Source: RGIG9060 sp052173655 (lineage in GTDB: Bacteria; Spirochaetota; Spirochaetia; Treponematales; Treponemataceae). From it: 64,000 nt of DNA. Under the pieces are notes generated by a model that ran no database searches, was not told where the DNA came from, and saw only the letters and a program-made list of their open reading frames with translations. The stretch is from NCBI GenBank assembly GCA_052173655.1, contig JBQMYD010000001.1:301447-365446 (forward strand), given 5' to 3'. Both the position numbers and the translations under genes were made by a program. This document shows positions 27,949 through 36,911 of this stretch, one piece after another (the first letter of the stretch is position 1; each line of letters starts with the position of its first letter).

Positions 27949-29497
27949 GATTCAAAACTTTCCAAAAGAAAATATTTACTCAAGTCAAGTCGTTGCAAAA
28001 AACGGAAGCAAAGTAAGCAGTTTTAAAAACGGAAAATCTTTTTATTCTTTGTACAATCCTGAAAAAGACAGTGAAAATTTTTGTAAAAACGAAGCTTTTT
28101 TTGATTCAGACTTTATAGTTGTAGGAGGTATTGGAAACGGATATCACATAGAGCAAATCAGAAAAATCAATAAAAAAGCATTCATAATCTGTTATGAAAT
28201 AAATGAAATGTCCTTTAATTATCTAAAAAATGAAATAAAACTTTCCAATTTATGCAAAGACTATAAAATAATTTTTACGTATGCAGAAAAATTAAAAGAC
28301 ACTATTATCCAAAATTTTATTCCGTCAATATATCATCATTTTTTTTCTTGTTTTGTAAGAAGTTGGCAAAATTATAATGAACAATTCATAAAAGATTTAA
28401 ATTCACTTATAGATGAAGCAATAAACATAATACAAGACGATTTTTCCGTACAAAAATATTTTGGCAAGATATGGATGAAAAATATTTTAGAAAATATTTT
28501 ATACTCCAACAAGATGCAAAAAAAAATAGATGTATCGGTAAAATCGACTTGTGCAATAGTTGCGGCAGGGCCTAGCCTTGATTCTTCGATTTTAAATCTA
28601 AAAAAAAATCAGGACGATTTTACGATTTTAGCAACTGACACTTCCTTACAGGTTTTACTTGAACATAAAATAATTCCTGATTTTGTTTTTTTTATTGATG
28701 CACAAACATATTCTTGTGAACATTTAATAAATCATTATCAAAAACAGCTAAAAAATTCAATTTTCATTTTAGATTTATGTTCAAATTCATCGATTTCTAA
28801 AAATTTATTAAGAAAAAATTTTAATTTTATTTTTTTTAATAGCGGGCACCCTTTTTGCTCCTGCATTGAAAACTATTCTCAAACAAAATTTTTGAATCTA
28901 TCAACAGGAATGGGAACTGTTACATCCTGTTGCTTCAGTTTTGCAAAAAATTTTAATTTTGAAAAAATCGTATTTTTTGGAAGTGATTTTTCTTACATCG
29001 GTAATAAAAGCTATTGCAAAGGGACATATTTAGAAAAAAAATTTTTGAATATACAAAATAAAATTAACACAAATGAATTTCAAAATACAAAATTAATGTA
29101 CAGAACAAAATGTTTTATAAACGAACAAAACAATCTTACAAGTAGAATTTTAGAAAATTACAAACAAGCACAAATGAAATTGAACGAGCTGACAAATGCA
29201 CTGTTATACAATGCAGTAAGCAATCCTAACCCATTAAACTTAAAAGAATTTACTTTTTGTACTAAAAAAACTGATAAAAAAAATATAGAAAAAATAACTT
29301 TTCCTTTAAAAAATCCTTATATAGAGTCAAAAATTTTTAACTTAATTTGTGAACATTTAAAAAAAACTGATATCAACGAAGAATCTAATTTAAGAACAGC
29401 ACTTTTACCTTTTTTTGCATATCATTCTAAATCAAATTATTCTAAAAATGACTTATTAAATATTGCAAATAAACTGATACATAACTATACTGTATAG
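27941..29497 (+). CDS. Second DUF115 (MptE/Maf-like) protein
   Basis: 518 residues. The core is CAIVAAGPSLDSSILNL near residue 205, then TDTSLQVLLEHKIIPDFVFFID and NLSTGMGTVTSCCFSFA with FFGSDFSYIG near 350. The two DUF115 proteins are clearly paralogous but well diverged. An N-terminal segment with FIVVGGIGNGYHIEQI near 65 resembles a nucleotide-binding turn. Tandem DUF115 genes are seen beside flagellar genes in other bacteria, but no flagellar gene is visible here. It is followed by the GGDEF-like gene after one base. Confidence 0.78.
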   Translation: MNEIQNFPKENIYSSQVVAKNGSKVSSFKNGKSFYSLYNPEKDSENFCKNEAFFDSDFIVVGGIGNGYHIEQIRKINKKAFIICYEINEMSFNYLKNEIKLSNLCKDYKIIFTYAEKLKDTIIQNFIPSIYHHFFSCFVRSWQNYNEQFIKDLNSLIDEAINIIQDDFSVQKYFGKIWMKNILENILYSNKMQKKIDVSVKSTCAIVAAGPSLDSSILNLKKNQDDFTILATDTSLQVLLEHKIIPDFVFFIDAQTYSCEHLINHYQKQLKNSIFILDLCSNSSISKNLLRKNFNFIFFNSGHPFCSCIENYSQTKFLNLSTGMGTVTSCCFSFAKNFNFEKIVFFGSDFSYIGNKSYCKGTYLEKKFLNIQNKINTNEFQNTKLMYRTKCFINEQNNLTSRILENYKQAQMKLNELTNALLYNAVSNPNPLNLKEFTFCTKKTDKKNIEKITFPLKNPYIESKIFNLICEHLKKTDINEESNLRTALLPFFAYHSKSNYSKNDLLNIANKLIHNYTV

Positions 29498-29498
29498 C

Positions 29499-30737
29499 AT
29501 GAAACGTGAAAATGTTAATTTTTTTGTATTTATTGTTCTTACACTTTTTGTCCTTTCTATAGCCTTTTTTTGTCTATCGATTGTAATGGATGTTATAAAA
29601 GGAAAAACTCAAGCAACCGGCATTTTTTCCGACATTTCAAATAATACAAATTACATGATAAACCAACTTGGATTTTCAGAAGACTTTTCAACCTACTTTC
29701 TTCAATTTTTACAGAAAGAAGAAAAACTCGCAGCTTTAGTTATAACAAAAGACTCAAATACCGTTTTTGCCTATCCCATTTCATCACCAATGATTTTTAT
29801 AGATGATTTTGGAGAACCTGTATTAAAAGGTAACTCTCCGTTTGTAAAAGTTTTTTCAAATAATCTTGAAACTTGCTACGAAAATAACATAACTGTTATT
29901 GCTGCAATTTATTTGACAACTCCCGCTGCAATATTCAAATTTGCAAGAATAACATTTTTTATTATTTTACTTTCAACTGTTTTTGTTTTTTGCATACTCA
30001 TGTATTACTACAAAAAGTACAACAGTAAAAAAGCTTACTCACTTGAATCTTCTCAAAATGTTGAAAAAATAAATGAAATGGAAAATCTTTTTGATAAGCA
30101 AAAAGATACGCAAATTGAAAATAAAGATGATATTTTTAAAGAAAAATATGAACATAAGGCTTTTGATTCTTCATTGAGCCTTGAAAAACAGCAAATACAA
30201 TCGGAGGTTCTAAACAATACCAATTACGTAAAAAACTTTTCCGATCCGCAGGGACTGTTTTCGAATAGAACAGGTTTAGGCTGGGAATCATACTTTGAAA
30301 CACGACTTGATTCTGAAATAGCAAGGAGTGCATCAGCCCAGCAAGATTTATGCTTATTTATAATAAAAATTGCAGATATGCCTTTAGGCTCAAAATGCTC
30401 AAATCAAATTACAGATTTACTGTTATCGTACTTTAAATTTAGAGATTTAATATTTGAATATGAAAATGACGGATACACAGCAATTGTGCAAGACATGGAT
30501 TTAGACTCAGCAATGTCTTTGAGTCAAGAATTTTATACCGATTTGTCTGCAATTCTGATCAATAATGATATACCAAATAAAATAGCAATTGGAATTTCAA
30601 CAAGATCTTTAAGGCTTTTAACCGGCGAACGCTTGATTGACGAAGCAAAACAGGCTGTTAAAAAGGCATTTGAAGAAGAAGGGCTACCTATCGTTGCTTT
30701 CAAAGTTGATTTAAAAAAGTATCACGAAACATTGTAA
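29499..30737 (+). CDS. Membrane protein with degenerate GGDEF-like domain
   Basis: 412 residues. Two membrane segments (about 8-32 and 150-172) enclose a roughly 115-residue extracytoplasmic sensor region. The cytoplasmic part has a Gln/Lys-rich linker and ends in a domain (about 265-412) with the GGDEF fold pattern: WESYFETRLDSEIARSASAQQ, LCLFIIKI, then a YENDGYTAIVQD segment where GGDEF should be, and a DEAKQAVKKA helix. The catalytic GG(D/E)EF signature is absent, so it is probably a receptor or scaffold, not an active diguanylate cyclase. It ends the plus-strand cluster. Confidence 0.68.
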   Translation: MKRENVNFFVFIVLTLFVLSIAFFCLSIVMDVIKGKTQATGIFSDISNNTNYMINQLGFSEDFSTYFLQFLQKEEKLAALVITKDSNTVFAYPISSPMIFIDDFGEPVLKGNSPFVKVFSNNLETCYENNITVIAAIYLTTPAAIFKFARITFFIILLSTVFVFCILMYYYKKYNSKKAYSLESSQNVEKINEMENLFDKQKDTQIENKDDIFKEKYEHKAFDSSLSLEKQQIQSEVLNNTNYVKNFSDPQGLFSNRTGLGWESYFETRLDSEIARSASAQQDLCLFIIKIADMPLGSKCSNQITDLLLSYFKFRDLIFEYENDGYTAIVQDMDLDSAMSLSQEFYTDLSAILINNDIPNKIAIGISTRSLRLLTGERLIDEAKQAVKKAFEEEGLPIVAFKVDLKKYHETL

Positions 30738-30744
30738 AAAAAGT

Positions 30745-31416
30745 TTACTTTTTGCCTTTAAATTTTGATTTTTCAGTTTCACCTGTTTTTTCAAGAGTTG
30801 TATTATTCGCTTTATTTTCAATTTCGCCTTTATCAGTGTCTTTAGAAGAGCTTTCTTTTTTCTTTTTTTCATTATTTAATTCATTTTCAACTTCAAATAT
30901 TGTTTCATCCAAAGGAAATTTTTGTTTGTACGAGTCAAGAAACGCTTCTGCACTTTCAAAATCTTGTTTCATGACATATAACAAAATAAGATTTTTATAA
31001 ACAGCTTGATTGTAAACTTGTTCATTAATCAAATCCTTATAAAGCTGTTCTGCAAGATCAAATTCTTTTAATTTTATGTAACAATATCCAATGCAAACCC
31101 TCAAATTAGTATTTTTAGGATCAAATTGCAAAAGTTCAGAATAAATTGATTTTGCTTTTTTATATTCTTCAAGCTGAAAATAACACATTGCAAGTTTATA
31201 TTGAATACTTCTGTTCATTTTTTGCTCTTTATCGACAAGGCATTTTTGATAATATTCTGAGGCCTTATCGTATTGTTTTAAGGCAAGATATTCTTCTGCA
31301 ATATCGTAATAACCGGGAAGTAAATCTTTTATCAAAAAGACTTTCTCAGATTGGCAGGAAAATGGTAAAACAAATAAAAAAACAAAAAAAAATAAATAAA
31401 AAAATACATTTTTCAT
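30745..31416 (-). CDS. TPR-repeat lipoprotein
   Basis: 223 residues. The signal sequence ends in LPFSC (Cys about 21), a relaxed spirochaetal lipobox. Three to four tetratricopeptide units follow (AEEYLALKQYDKASEYYQKCL, MCYFQLEEYKKAKSIYSELL, GYCYIKLKEFDLAEQLYKDL), then a highly charged Lys/Glu tail. TPR lipoproteins usually organise protein complexes at the periplasmic face of a membrane. It lies 17 bases after the previous minus-strand gene, so it is probably in the ileS transcript. Confidence 0.8.
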   Translation of the reverse strand: MKNVFFYLFFFVFLFVLPFSCQSEKVFLIKDLLPGYYDIAEEYLALKQYDKASEYYQKCLVDKEQKMNRSIQYKLAMCYFQLEEYKKAKSIYSELLQFDPKNTNLRVCIGYCYIKLKEFDLAEQLYKDLINEQVYNQAVYKNLILLYVMKQDFESAEAFLDSYKQKFPLDETIFEVENELNNEKKKKESSSKDTDKGEIENKANNTTLEKTGETEKSKFKGKK

Positions 31417-31433
31417 AAGTTTATTTCCTATGT

Positions 31434-32300
31434 TTATTTTAACAAATTTTTTACAATACTCAATATAAATTCTACCGTATTTTGAACGTTATTTATTTTT
31501 AACCAAGTATCCGATTCAATTTCAATTCTGGAATTGGGAAAAATTTTATTAAAAAGTAAAATTGCAATTCTTGCTGTTTTTGGATTTTTGAGTTTTAAAA
31601 AAATATCGGTAAAAAATTCGGTTTTTTCATCGGTAATTTCAATTGTACAGCGGTCAACACCTGGACTTATAAAATCATAGGTATTCATCTCCAATAATCT
31701 TTGCAAATCGTTTACAAAAACAAAAATATTATCCGGATTTTTTGAAATTCTATTTTTTTCATATTCAAAAGAAAATAAATTTTGCTGATTATAATCGGAG
31801 TAATTAAAATTTGAAGTAGAATTATCATTTTTTGTCGAAAAAAAGTCATTTTGTTTTTGCCGCTCAGGATACCGATTTGTACATATATGAAATGCAAAAT
31901 TTGAAAGTTTTTCGAACCTCAGTTTTTTTTGTGATAAAAACAGAGCTATTTCCCTTGTAAAAGCATCGGGGATATAGCCGAAAGCATAACAATCAAAGAA
32001 AAAAACATCGGTGTTAAAATAAGTTAAGGTAAAACAAATGTAATCAATTTTATTAACCAATGCTTTTATCTCACTTTGAGAAAGACTTGTAGAATCTTCC
32101 ATCAAAGAACAAATAAAGCTTTTATTTTGTTTAACGGGAATTGAAGCAAAAACATCATATTCATCAGACAAAAAAGCAAAACAATCTTGCTTTGAAATAT
32201 TGTTTTTTGTAACACATGAAGTTAAGCTGATAAAAATTAAAACGGCAAGAAAAAATCCTGCCGTTTGTGGTATAAAACTATGCTTTTGCAAGTTTTGCAC
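31434..32300 (-). CDS. Lipoprotein of unknown function downstream of ileS
   Basis: 288 residues. A longer than usual signal sequence ends in SLTSC (Cys about 29), giving a lipoprotein. The body is beta-rich and acidic with a NKIDYICFTLTYFNTDVFFF segment near 90 and ARIAILLFNKIFPNSRIEI near 240; no family was recognised. The start lies inside the 3' end of ileS, overlapping by 23 bases, which implies coupling to ileS translation. It has no visible promoter of its own. Confidence 0.68.
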   Translation of the reverse strand: MQNLQKHSFIPQTAGFFLAVLIFISLTSCVTKNNISKQDCFAFLSDEYDVFASIPVKQNKSFICSLMEDSTSLSQSEIKALVNKIDYICFTLTYFNTDVFFFDCYAFGYIPDAFTREIALFLSQKKLRFEKLSNFAFHICTNRYPERQKQNDFFSTKNDNSTSNFNYSDYNQQNLFSFEYEKNRISKNPDNIFVFVNDLQRLLEMNTYDFISPGVDRCTIEITDEKTEFFTDIFLKLKNPKTARIAILLFNKIFPNSRIEIESDTWLKINNVQNTVEFILSIVKNLLK

Positions 32301-35300
32301 TCCACTTCATATTTTCAGATTCAATTGAAACAAAATCACTACCGGCATTTTCACACCAACTGATATTATCAGCCAAGGTTTCATTTGAAATATAAACTTC
32401 AAACATGCGATAAGCTTTTTCAAGATCTGAATTTCCGCTTAAAAACAAGTTTATTCTATCTACAACCTCAAGTCCGGAGTCTTTTCTTAAATTCTGAATA
32501 CCTCGCACTAAATCACGAACATATCCTTCCAATCGTAAATCTTCGGTAATTTCAGAATCAAGTCCTACGGTAAGAGTTCCGTCATTTAAAACCTTAAGAT
32601 TTTCTTTTTCAAATCTTTCGATAATAATTTTTTCAATTGTAAGCTCAACGGTTTTTCCTTCAACTTCAATTGAAAGAACACTGCCGTCAATAATGGAATG
32701 AATAGAATCTTGTTCAAGTTCAGAAATCTTTTGTGCTGCAGCTTTCATCAACGTGCCAAGTTCTTTACCCAAAATTTTGAAATTAGCCTTAGCTTTGTAT
32801 TCAACCAGTTTGTCTTCTCGTTCATGAAACACAACTTTTTTTACATTAAGTTCTTCTCTGATTGAATCTTCCATCTCAAGTAAAACTTTTTTTTCATCAG
32901 GATCTCTTGTTACAAGCTCTACACTTTTTAATGGTTGTCGTACTTTCAAATTATACTGATAACGAAGACTTCTCCCCATTGATACAGCCTTTTGAACTAC
33001 CGACATTTTGAATTCAATTTCATTACTTCTGAATTTTTCATTGTATTCCGGATACATGCAAAGATGAACAGACTCAGGATCATCTTGGTTGCGTAAATTA
33101 AGATACATGCTTTCCGTTATGAAAGGAATTACCGGTGCAGCTACTTTACTAAAAGTAATCAGGGCATAGTACAAAACTGCATATGCTTCCGCCTTGTCAG
33201 TATCATTTTCACTTTTCCAAAAGCGACGACGACTTCTTCTGATATACCAGTTATTAAGCTGATCAATATAAGTTACTATAGGATCGATAGCCCTGGAAAG
33301 ATCGTACTCATCAAGAGCATTAGTTACATCCTTTATTAACTTTTGAGTAATTGAAAGCAACCACATATCAAGCGGATTTGAAGGCAGCTTATCATTAAAG
33401 GCATTAATATTTCCGGTAATATTATCGATATTTGCGTAAGTTACGAAAAACGAATAACTGTTCCACAAAGGAATCAAAATTCCTTTTAAAACTTCTTTTA
33501 CTCCGTCATCACTGTATTTTAGATCATCAGCCTTTACCGCAGGGCTATGCATCAAAAAAAGTCTGATTGCATCTGCACCAAAAGTATCCATTACTTGAGA
33601 AGGATCTGTATAGTTCCTAAGGCTTTTGCTCATTTTTTTACCGTCTCCGGCAAGAATAAGACCGTTTACTACACAGTTTCTAAATGCAGGCTTGTCAAAT
33701 AATTCGGCAGCAAGGATCGTAAGAGTATAAAACCAACCCCTTGTTTGATCCAAACCTTCCGAAATAAAATCCGCAGGAAAGTGCTTTTCAAAGTAGTCTT
33801 TATTTTCAAAAGGATAATGTTGCTGGGCATAAGGCATTGCACCGGATTCAAACCAACAGTCCAAAACCTCAGGGATACGCATCATTGTTCCACCGCAAGA
33901 ACAAGGTATGGTTATTTCATCGATAAAATGCTTATGAAGATCTTTTGCATAAACACCGGAAAGCTCTTTTAATTCATCACGACTTCCGACACAAATTGTT
34001 TTTCCGCACTCAGAACACTTCCACACAGGAATAGGATTTCCCCAGTACCTATTGCGACTTATAGCCCAGTCCCGGCTGTTTGCAAGCCATTTTCCAAATC
34101 TACCTTCTTTTATATGAGCAGGTTGCCAACTTATCATAGAATTTGCTTTTAAAAGTTTTTCATGCATTGATTCAACTTTTACAAACCAACTTCCGACTCC
34201 TCTGTAAATCAGCGGACTGTTACATCTCCAGCAAAAAGGATATGAGTGAAGTATTTGCTCTCGTTTTACCAATTTTCCTTCGGATTTTAACCGTTCAATA
34301 ATCTGCTTATCGCAGTCTTTTACAAATTTTCCTTGATATTCAAAAACTTCTGAAGTAAATTTGCACTCATTATCAACAGGGCAAACCGTAGGAATTCCAC
34401 TCCCTTTAAAAACAATGTTATCATCTTCACCAAAACCGGGTGCAGTATGCACGATACCTGTACCGTCTTCAGTGCTGACAAAATCAGCATTAAAAACACG
34501 AAAAGCACCTTCGGTACATTCAAGTCCTGAATCCAAACTGCAATTTTTGGGATCCTTATATTTTTCAAAATAAGGGAACAACGGTTCATAGCAAGAACCG
34601 ATAAGCTGACTACCTTTTTTTGTCCAAATAATTTGATACTCTTCCGCACTTTTGTAATAAGCACCAAGCCTTGACTGAGCAAGTATATAAAACTCATCAG
34701 CATCTTTTACTTTTACATAATCTATATCAGGCCCCATCGTTAGTCCCAAATTACTTGGTAATGTCCAAGGAGTTGTAGTCCATGCAAGAAAATATGTACA
34801 TCCGTTCTCCATTTCTTTATCTTGTACGTTAGGACCTGCCTTTGTTACTTTAAAACGAATTGTAATTGCAGGGTCATGAACTTCTTTATAACCGCCGGTA
34901 GCAACTTCATGACTTGAAAGAGGAGTAGCACAACGAGGACAAGTAGGCAAAATATAGTGTCCTTCGTATATAAGACCTTTATCCCATAAGCTTTTAAAAA
35001 TCCACCAGATAGATTCCATGTAGTCAGGATCCATTGTTTTGTAATCGTTATCAAAGTCAACCCAGCGCCCCATTCTTGTAATGGTCTGCTGCCACTCTTT
35101 TGTATATCGCAAAACAGAAGCTCTGCAAGCTTCATTAAATTTATCAATACCGTATTCTTCTATCTCAGATTTTGACTTTAAATCTATTTCTTTTTCAATA
35201 AGATTTTCTACAGGAAGTCCATGACAATCCCATCCAAAACGGCGTTCAACCTTTTTTCCTTTCATTGTTTGGTAACGAGGTATTATATCTTTTATTGTAC

Positions 35301-35484
35301 TTGGAATAAAATGTCCAAAGTGAGGCAATCCTGTAGCAAATGGCGGACCGTCAAAGAAAACATATTCATCGCAATCTTCTCTTTGAGCAATTGATTTTTT
35401 AAAAATATCGTTTTCCTTCCAAAATTTTAAGATTTTTTCTTCCTGTTTGGGAAAATTTAACTTAGGATCTACATTCTCGTACAT
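32278..35484 (-). CDS. ileS: Isoleucyl-tRNA synthetase, eukaryote-like type
   Basis: 1068 residues. The class I motif is FATGLPHFGH near residue 50-60 and the second is GKKMSKSLRNY near 620. A CP1 editing domain lies between them, with GWDCHGLPVE. Zinc-type cysteines appear as CSECGKT and CSCGGT. The PFATGLPH(F/Y)GH form and length match the IleRS type shared by eukaryotes and some bacteria; classical bacterial IleRS has PYANGNIHIGH. The enzyme charges tRNA-Ile. A downstream lipoprotein gene overlaps its end. Confidence 0.96.
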   Translation of the reverse strand: MYENVDPKLNFPKQEEKILKFWKENDIFKKSIAQREDCDEYVFFDGPPFATGLPHFGHFIPSTIKDIIPRYQTMKGKKVERRFGWDCHGLPVENLIEKEIDLKSKSEIEEYGIDKFNEACRASVLRYTKEWQQTITRMGRWVDFDNDYKTMDPDYMESIWWIFKSLWDKGLIYEGHYILPTCPRCATPLSSHEVATGGYKEVHDPAITIRFKVTKAGPNVQDKEMENGCTYFLAWTTTPWTLPSNLGLTMGPDIDYVKVKDADEFYILAQSRLGAYYKSAEEYQIIWTKKGSQLIGSCYEPLFPYFEKYKDPKNCSLDSGLECTEGAFRVFNADFVSTEDGTGIVHTAPGFGEDDNIVFKGSGIPTVCPVDNECKFTSEVFEYQGKFVKDCDKQIIERLKSEGKLVKREQILHSYPFCWRCNSPLIYRGVGSWFVKVESMHEKLLKANSMISWQPAHIKEGRFGKWLANSRDWAISRNRYWGNPIPVWKCSECGKTICVGSRDELKELSGVYAKDLHKHFIDEITIPCSCGGTMMRIPEVLDCWFESGAMPYAQQHYPFENKDYFEKHFPADFISEGLDQTRGWFYTLTILAAELFDKPAFRNCVVNGLILAGDGKKMSKSLRNYTDPSQVMDTFGADAIRLFLMHSPAVKADDLKYSDDGVKEVLKGILIPLWNSYSFFVTYANIDNITGNINAFNDKLPSNPLDMWLLSITQKLIKDVTNALDEYDLSRAIDPIVTYIDQLNNWYIRRSRRRFWKSENDTDKAEAYAVLYYALITFSKVAAPVIPFITESMYLNLRNQDDPESVHLCMYPEYNEKFRSNEIEFKMSVVQKAVSMGRSLRYQYNLKVRQPLKSVELVTRDPDEKKVLLEMEDSIREELNVKKVVFHEREDKLVEYKAKANFKILGKELGTLMKAAAQKISELEQDSIHSIIDGSVLSIEVEGKTVELTIEKIIIERFEKENLKVLNDGTLTVGLDSEITEDLRLEGYVRDLVRGIQNLRKDSGLEVVDRINLFLSGNSDLEKAYRMFEVYISNETLADNISWCENAGSDFVSIESENMKWSAKLAKA

Positions 35485-35564
35485 TATGATTTCCTTAAAA
35501 ATTTAATTGTTATACATGATGTCATAAAAACACTTATATTTCAAGACAAGGTAAACTTTTGAAG

Positions 35565-36911
35565 TTATTGTATACCGTATTCTTCGATTTTTCTGTGCAA
35601 TGTTTTTCGCCCGATTTTCAAAATATCTGCAGTTTTTGATTTATTTCCGTTGTTAAAAGACAAATTTTCTTGAATTATAACTTTTTCAGCTTCTGCCATA
35701 GAAATTCCATAGGGAATTTTTATCTGTTCATTTTCATTATTGCTAACTATTCCCGGTGGAAGATCCTCAAGAGTTATTAAATTTTTTCCGCACATTACAA
35801 CACAACTTTCCATACAGTTTTTCAATTGCCTTATATTTCCCGGCCAATCGTAGTTATAAAGAACATTACGAACTTTATTATCAATTCCTTCGATTTTTTT
35901 TCCGTTTTCTTCGGAATATGATTTTAAAAAACTTGCAATTAAAAGAGGAATATCCTCCTTTCGATCTCTTAAAGGTGGAATATGGATGTGAACTACATTG
36001 AGCCTGTAAAATAAATCATCTCTGAATGTACCTTTTTTTATTTCTTCTTCAAGATTGCGGTTTGTTGCACTTATAACGCGAACATCCACTGTTACAGTTT
36101 CCTCCCCGCCTACTCTTTCAAACTGTTTTTCCTGAAGAACTCGTAAAAGTTTTATTTGAGTATTTTGATCGATTTCTCCTATTTCATCCAAAAAAATAGT
36201 TCCCGTATTTGCAAGTTCAAAACGACCTCTTTTACGAGTCATAGCTCCTGTAAAAGCTCCTTTTTCATGCCCAAAAAGTTCACTTTCAAGTAAATCTTTG
36301 CTTAAAGCAGCACAGTGAACATTAATTAGGGGCTTTTCTTTTCTGGAACTTAAATTATGTATTGCATGGGCTATTAACTCTTTTCCAACCCCACTTTCTC
36401 CAGTAATTAACACTGAAGCTTTAGAATCCGAAACTCTTTTTACCATTTCAAAAACTTTTTGCATTTCAGCACTTTTTCCTATAATCGAATTAAAAGTCTT
36501 TCCCCTGTTCAATTCTTCTTGGAGTTGCCTATGATGAAATGAAAGTTCTCTCCCCTGTAAAGCTCTTTTTACAATCATTGTAAGCTGATCAAGATTAAAA
36601 GGTTTTGTTAAAAAGTCGTAAGCTCCGTTACGCATTGCTTCAACCGCACTATCAATCGAGCCGTGTCCGGTAAGAATTATGACAGGAACGCCTGGTGTTT
36701 CTCTGGTAACTTTTTCAAGAACTTGCTCCCCACTTACTTGAGGCATACGTAAATCCGTAATGACAAGATCAATATCGCCTTTTGAAATATATTCAAGAGC
36801 TTTTCTACCGTTTTCAGCCAAAACAGTTTTATAACCTTCTATTTCAAGGCTTTCAGAAAGTCCTTGCCTAATGTTTATTTCATCATCACAAATCAATATT
36901 TTAAAATTCAT
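35565..36911 (-). CDS. atoC: NtrC-family sigma-54-dependent response regulator
   Basis: 448 residues. The receiver domain has CDDE at its N-terminus and a phosphoacceptor Asp 53 in LVITDLRMPQ. The AAA+ domain has Walker A GESGVGKE near 172 and the sigma-54 contact loop KGAFTGAMTRKRGRFELA near 220. A Fis-type HTH closes the protein (ADILKIGRKTLHRKI). Such regulators open sigma-54 promoters after phosphorylation; a matching promoter occurs at 50590 in this window. It is coupled to its kinase by an ATGA overlap. The atoC name follows usage in treponemes and implies no acetoacetate role. Confidence 0.92.
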   Translation of the reverse strand: MNFKILICDDEINIRQGLSESLEIEGYKTVLAENGRKALEYISKGDIDLVITDLRMPQVSGEQVLEKVTRETPGVPVIILTGHGSIDSAVEAMRNGAYDFLTKPFNLDQLTMIVKRALQGRELSFHHRQLQEELNRGKTFNSIIGKSAEMQKVFEMVKRVSDSKASVLITGESGVGKELIAHAIHNLSSRKEKPLINVHCAALSKDLLESELFGHEKGAFTGAMTRKRGRFELANTGTIFLDEIGEIDQNTQIKLLRVLQEKQFERVGGEETVTVDVRVISATNRNLEEEIKKGTFRDDLFYRLNVVHIHIPPLRDRKEDIPLLIASFLKSYSEENGKKIEGIDNKVRNVLYNYDWPGNIRQLKNCMESCVVMCGKNLITLEDLPPGIVSNNENEQIKIPYGISMAEAEKVIIQENLSFNNGNKSKTADILKIGRKTLHRKIEEYGIQ

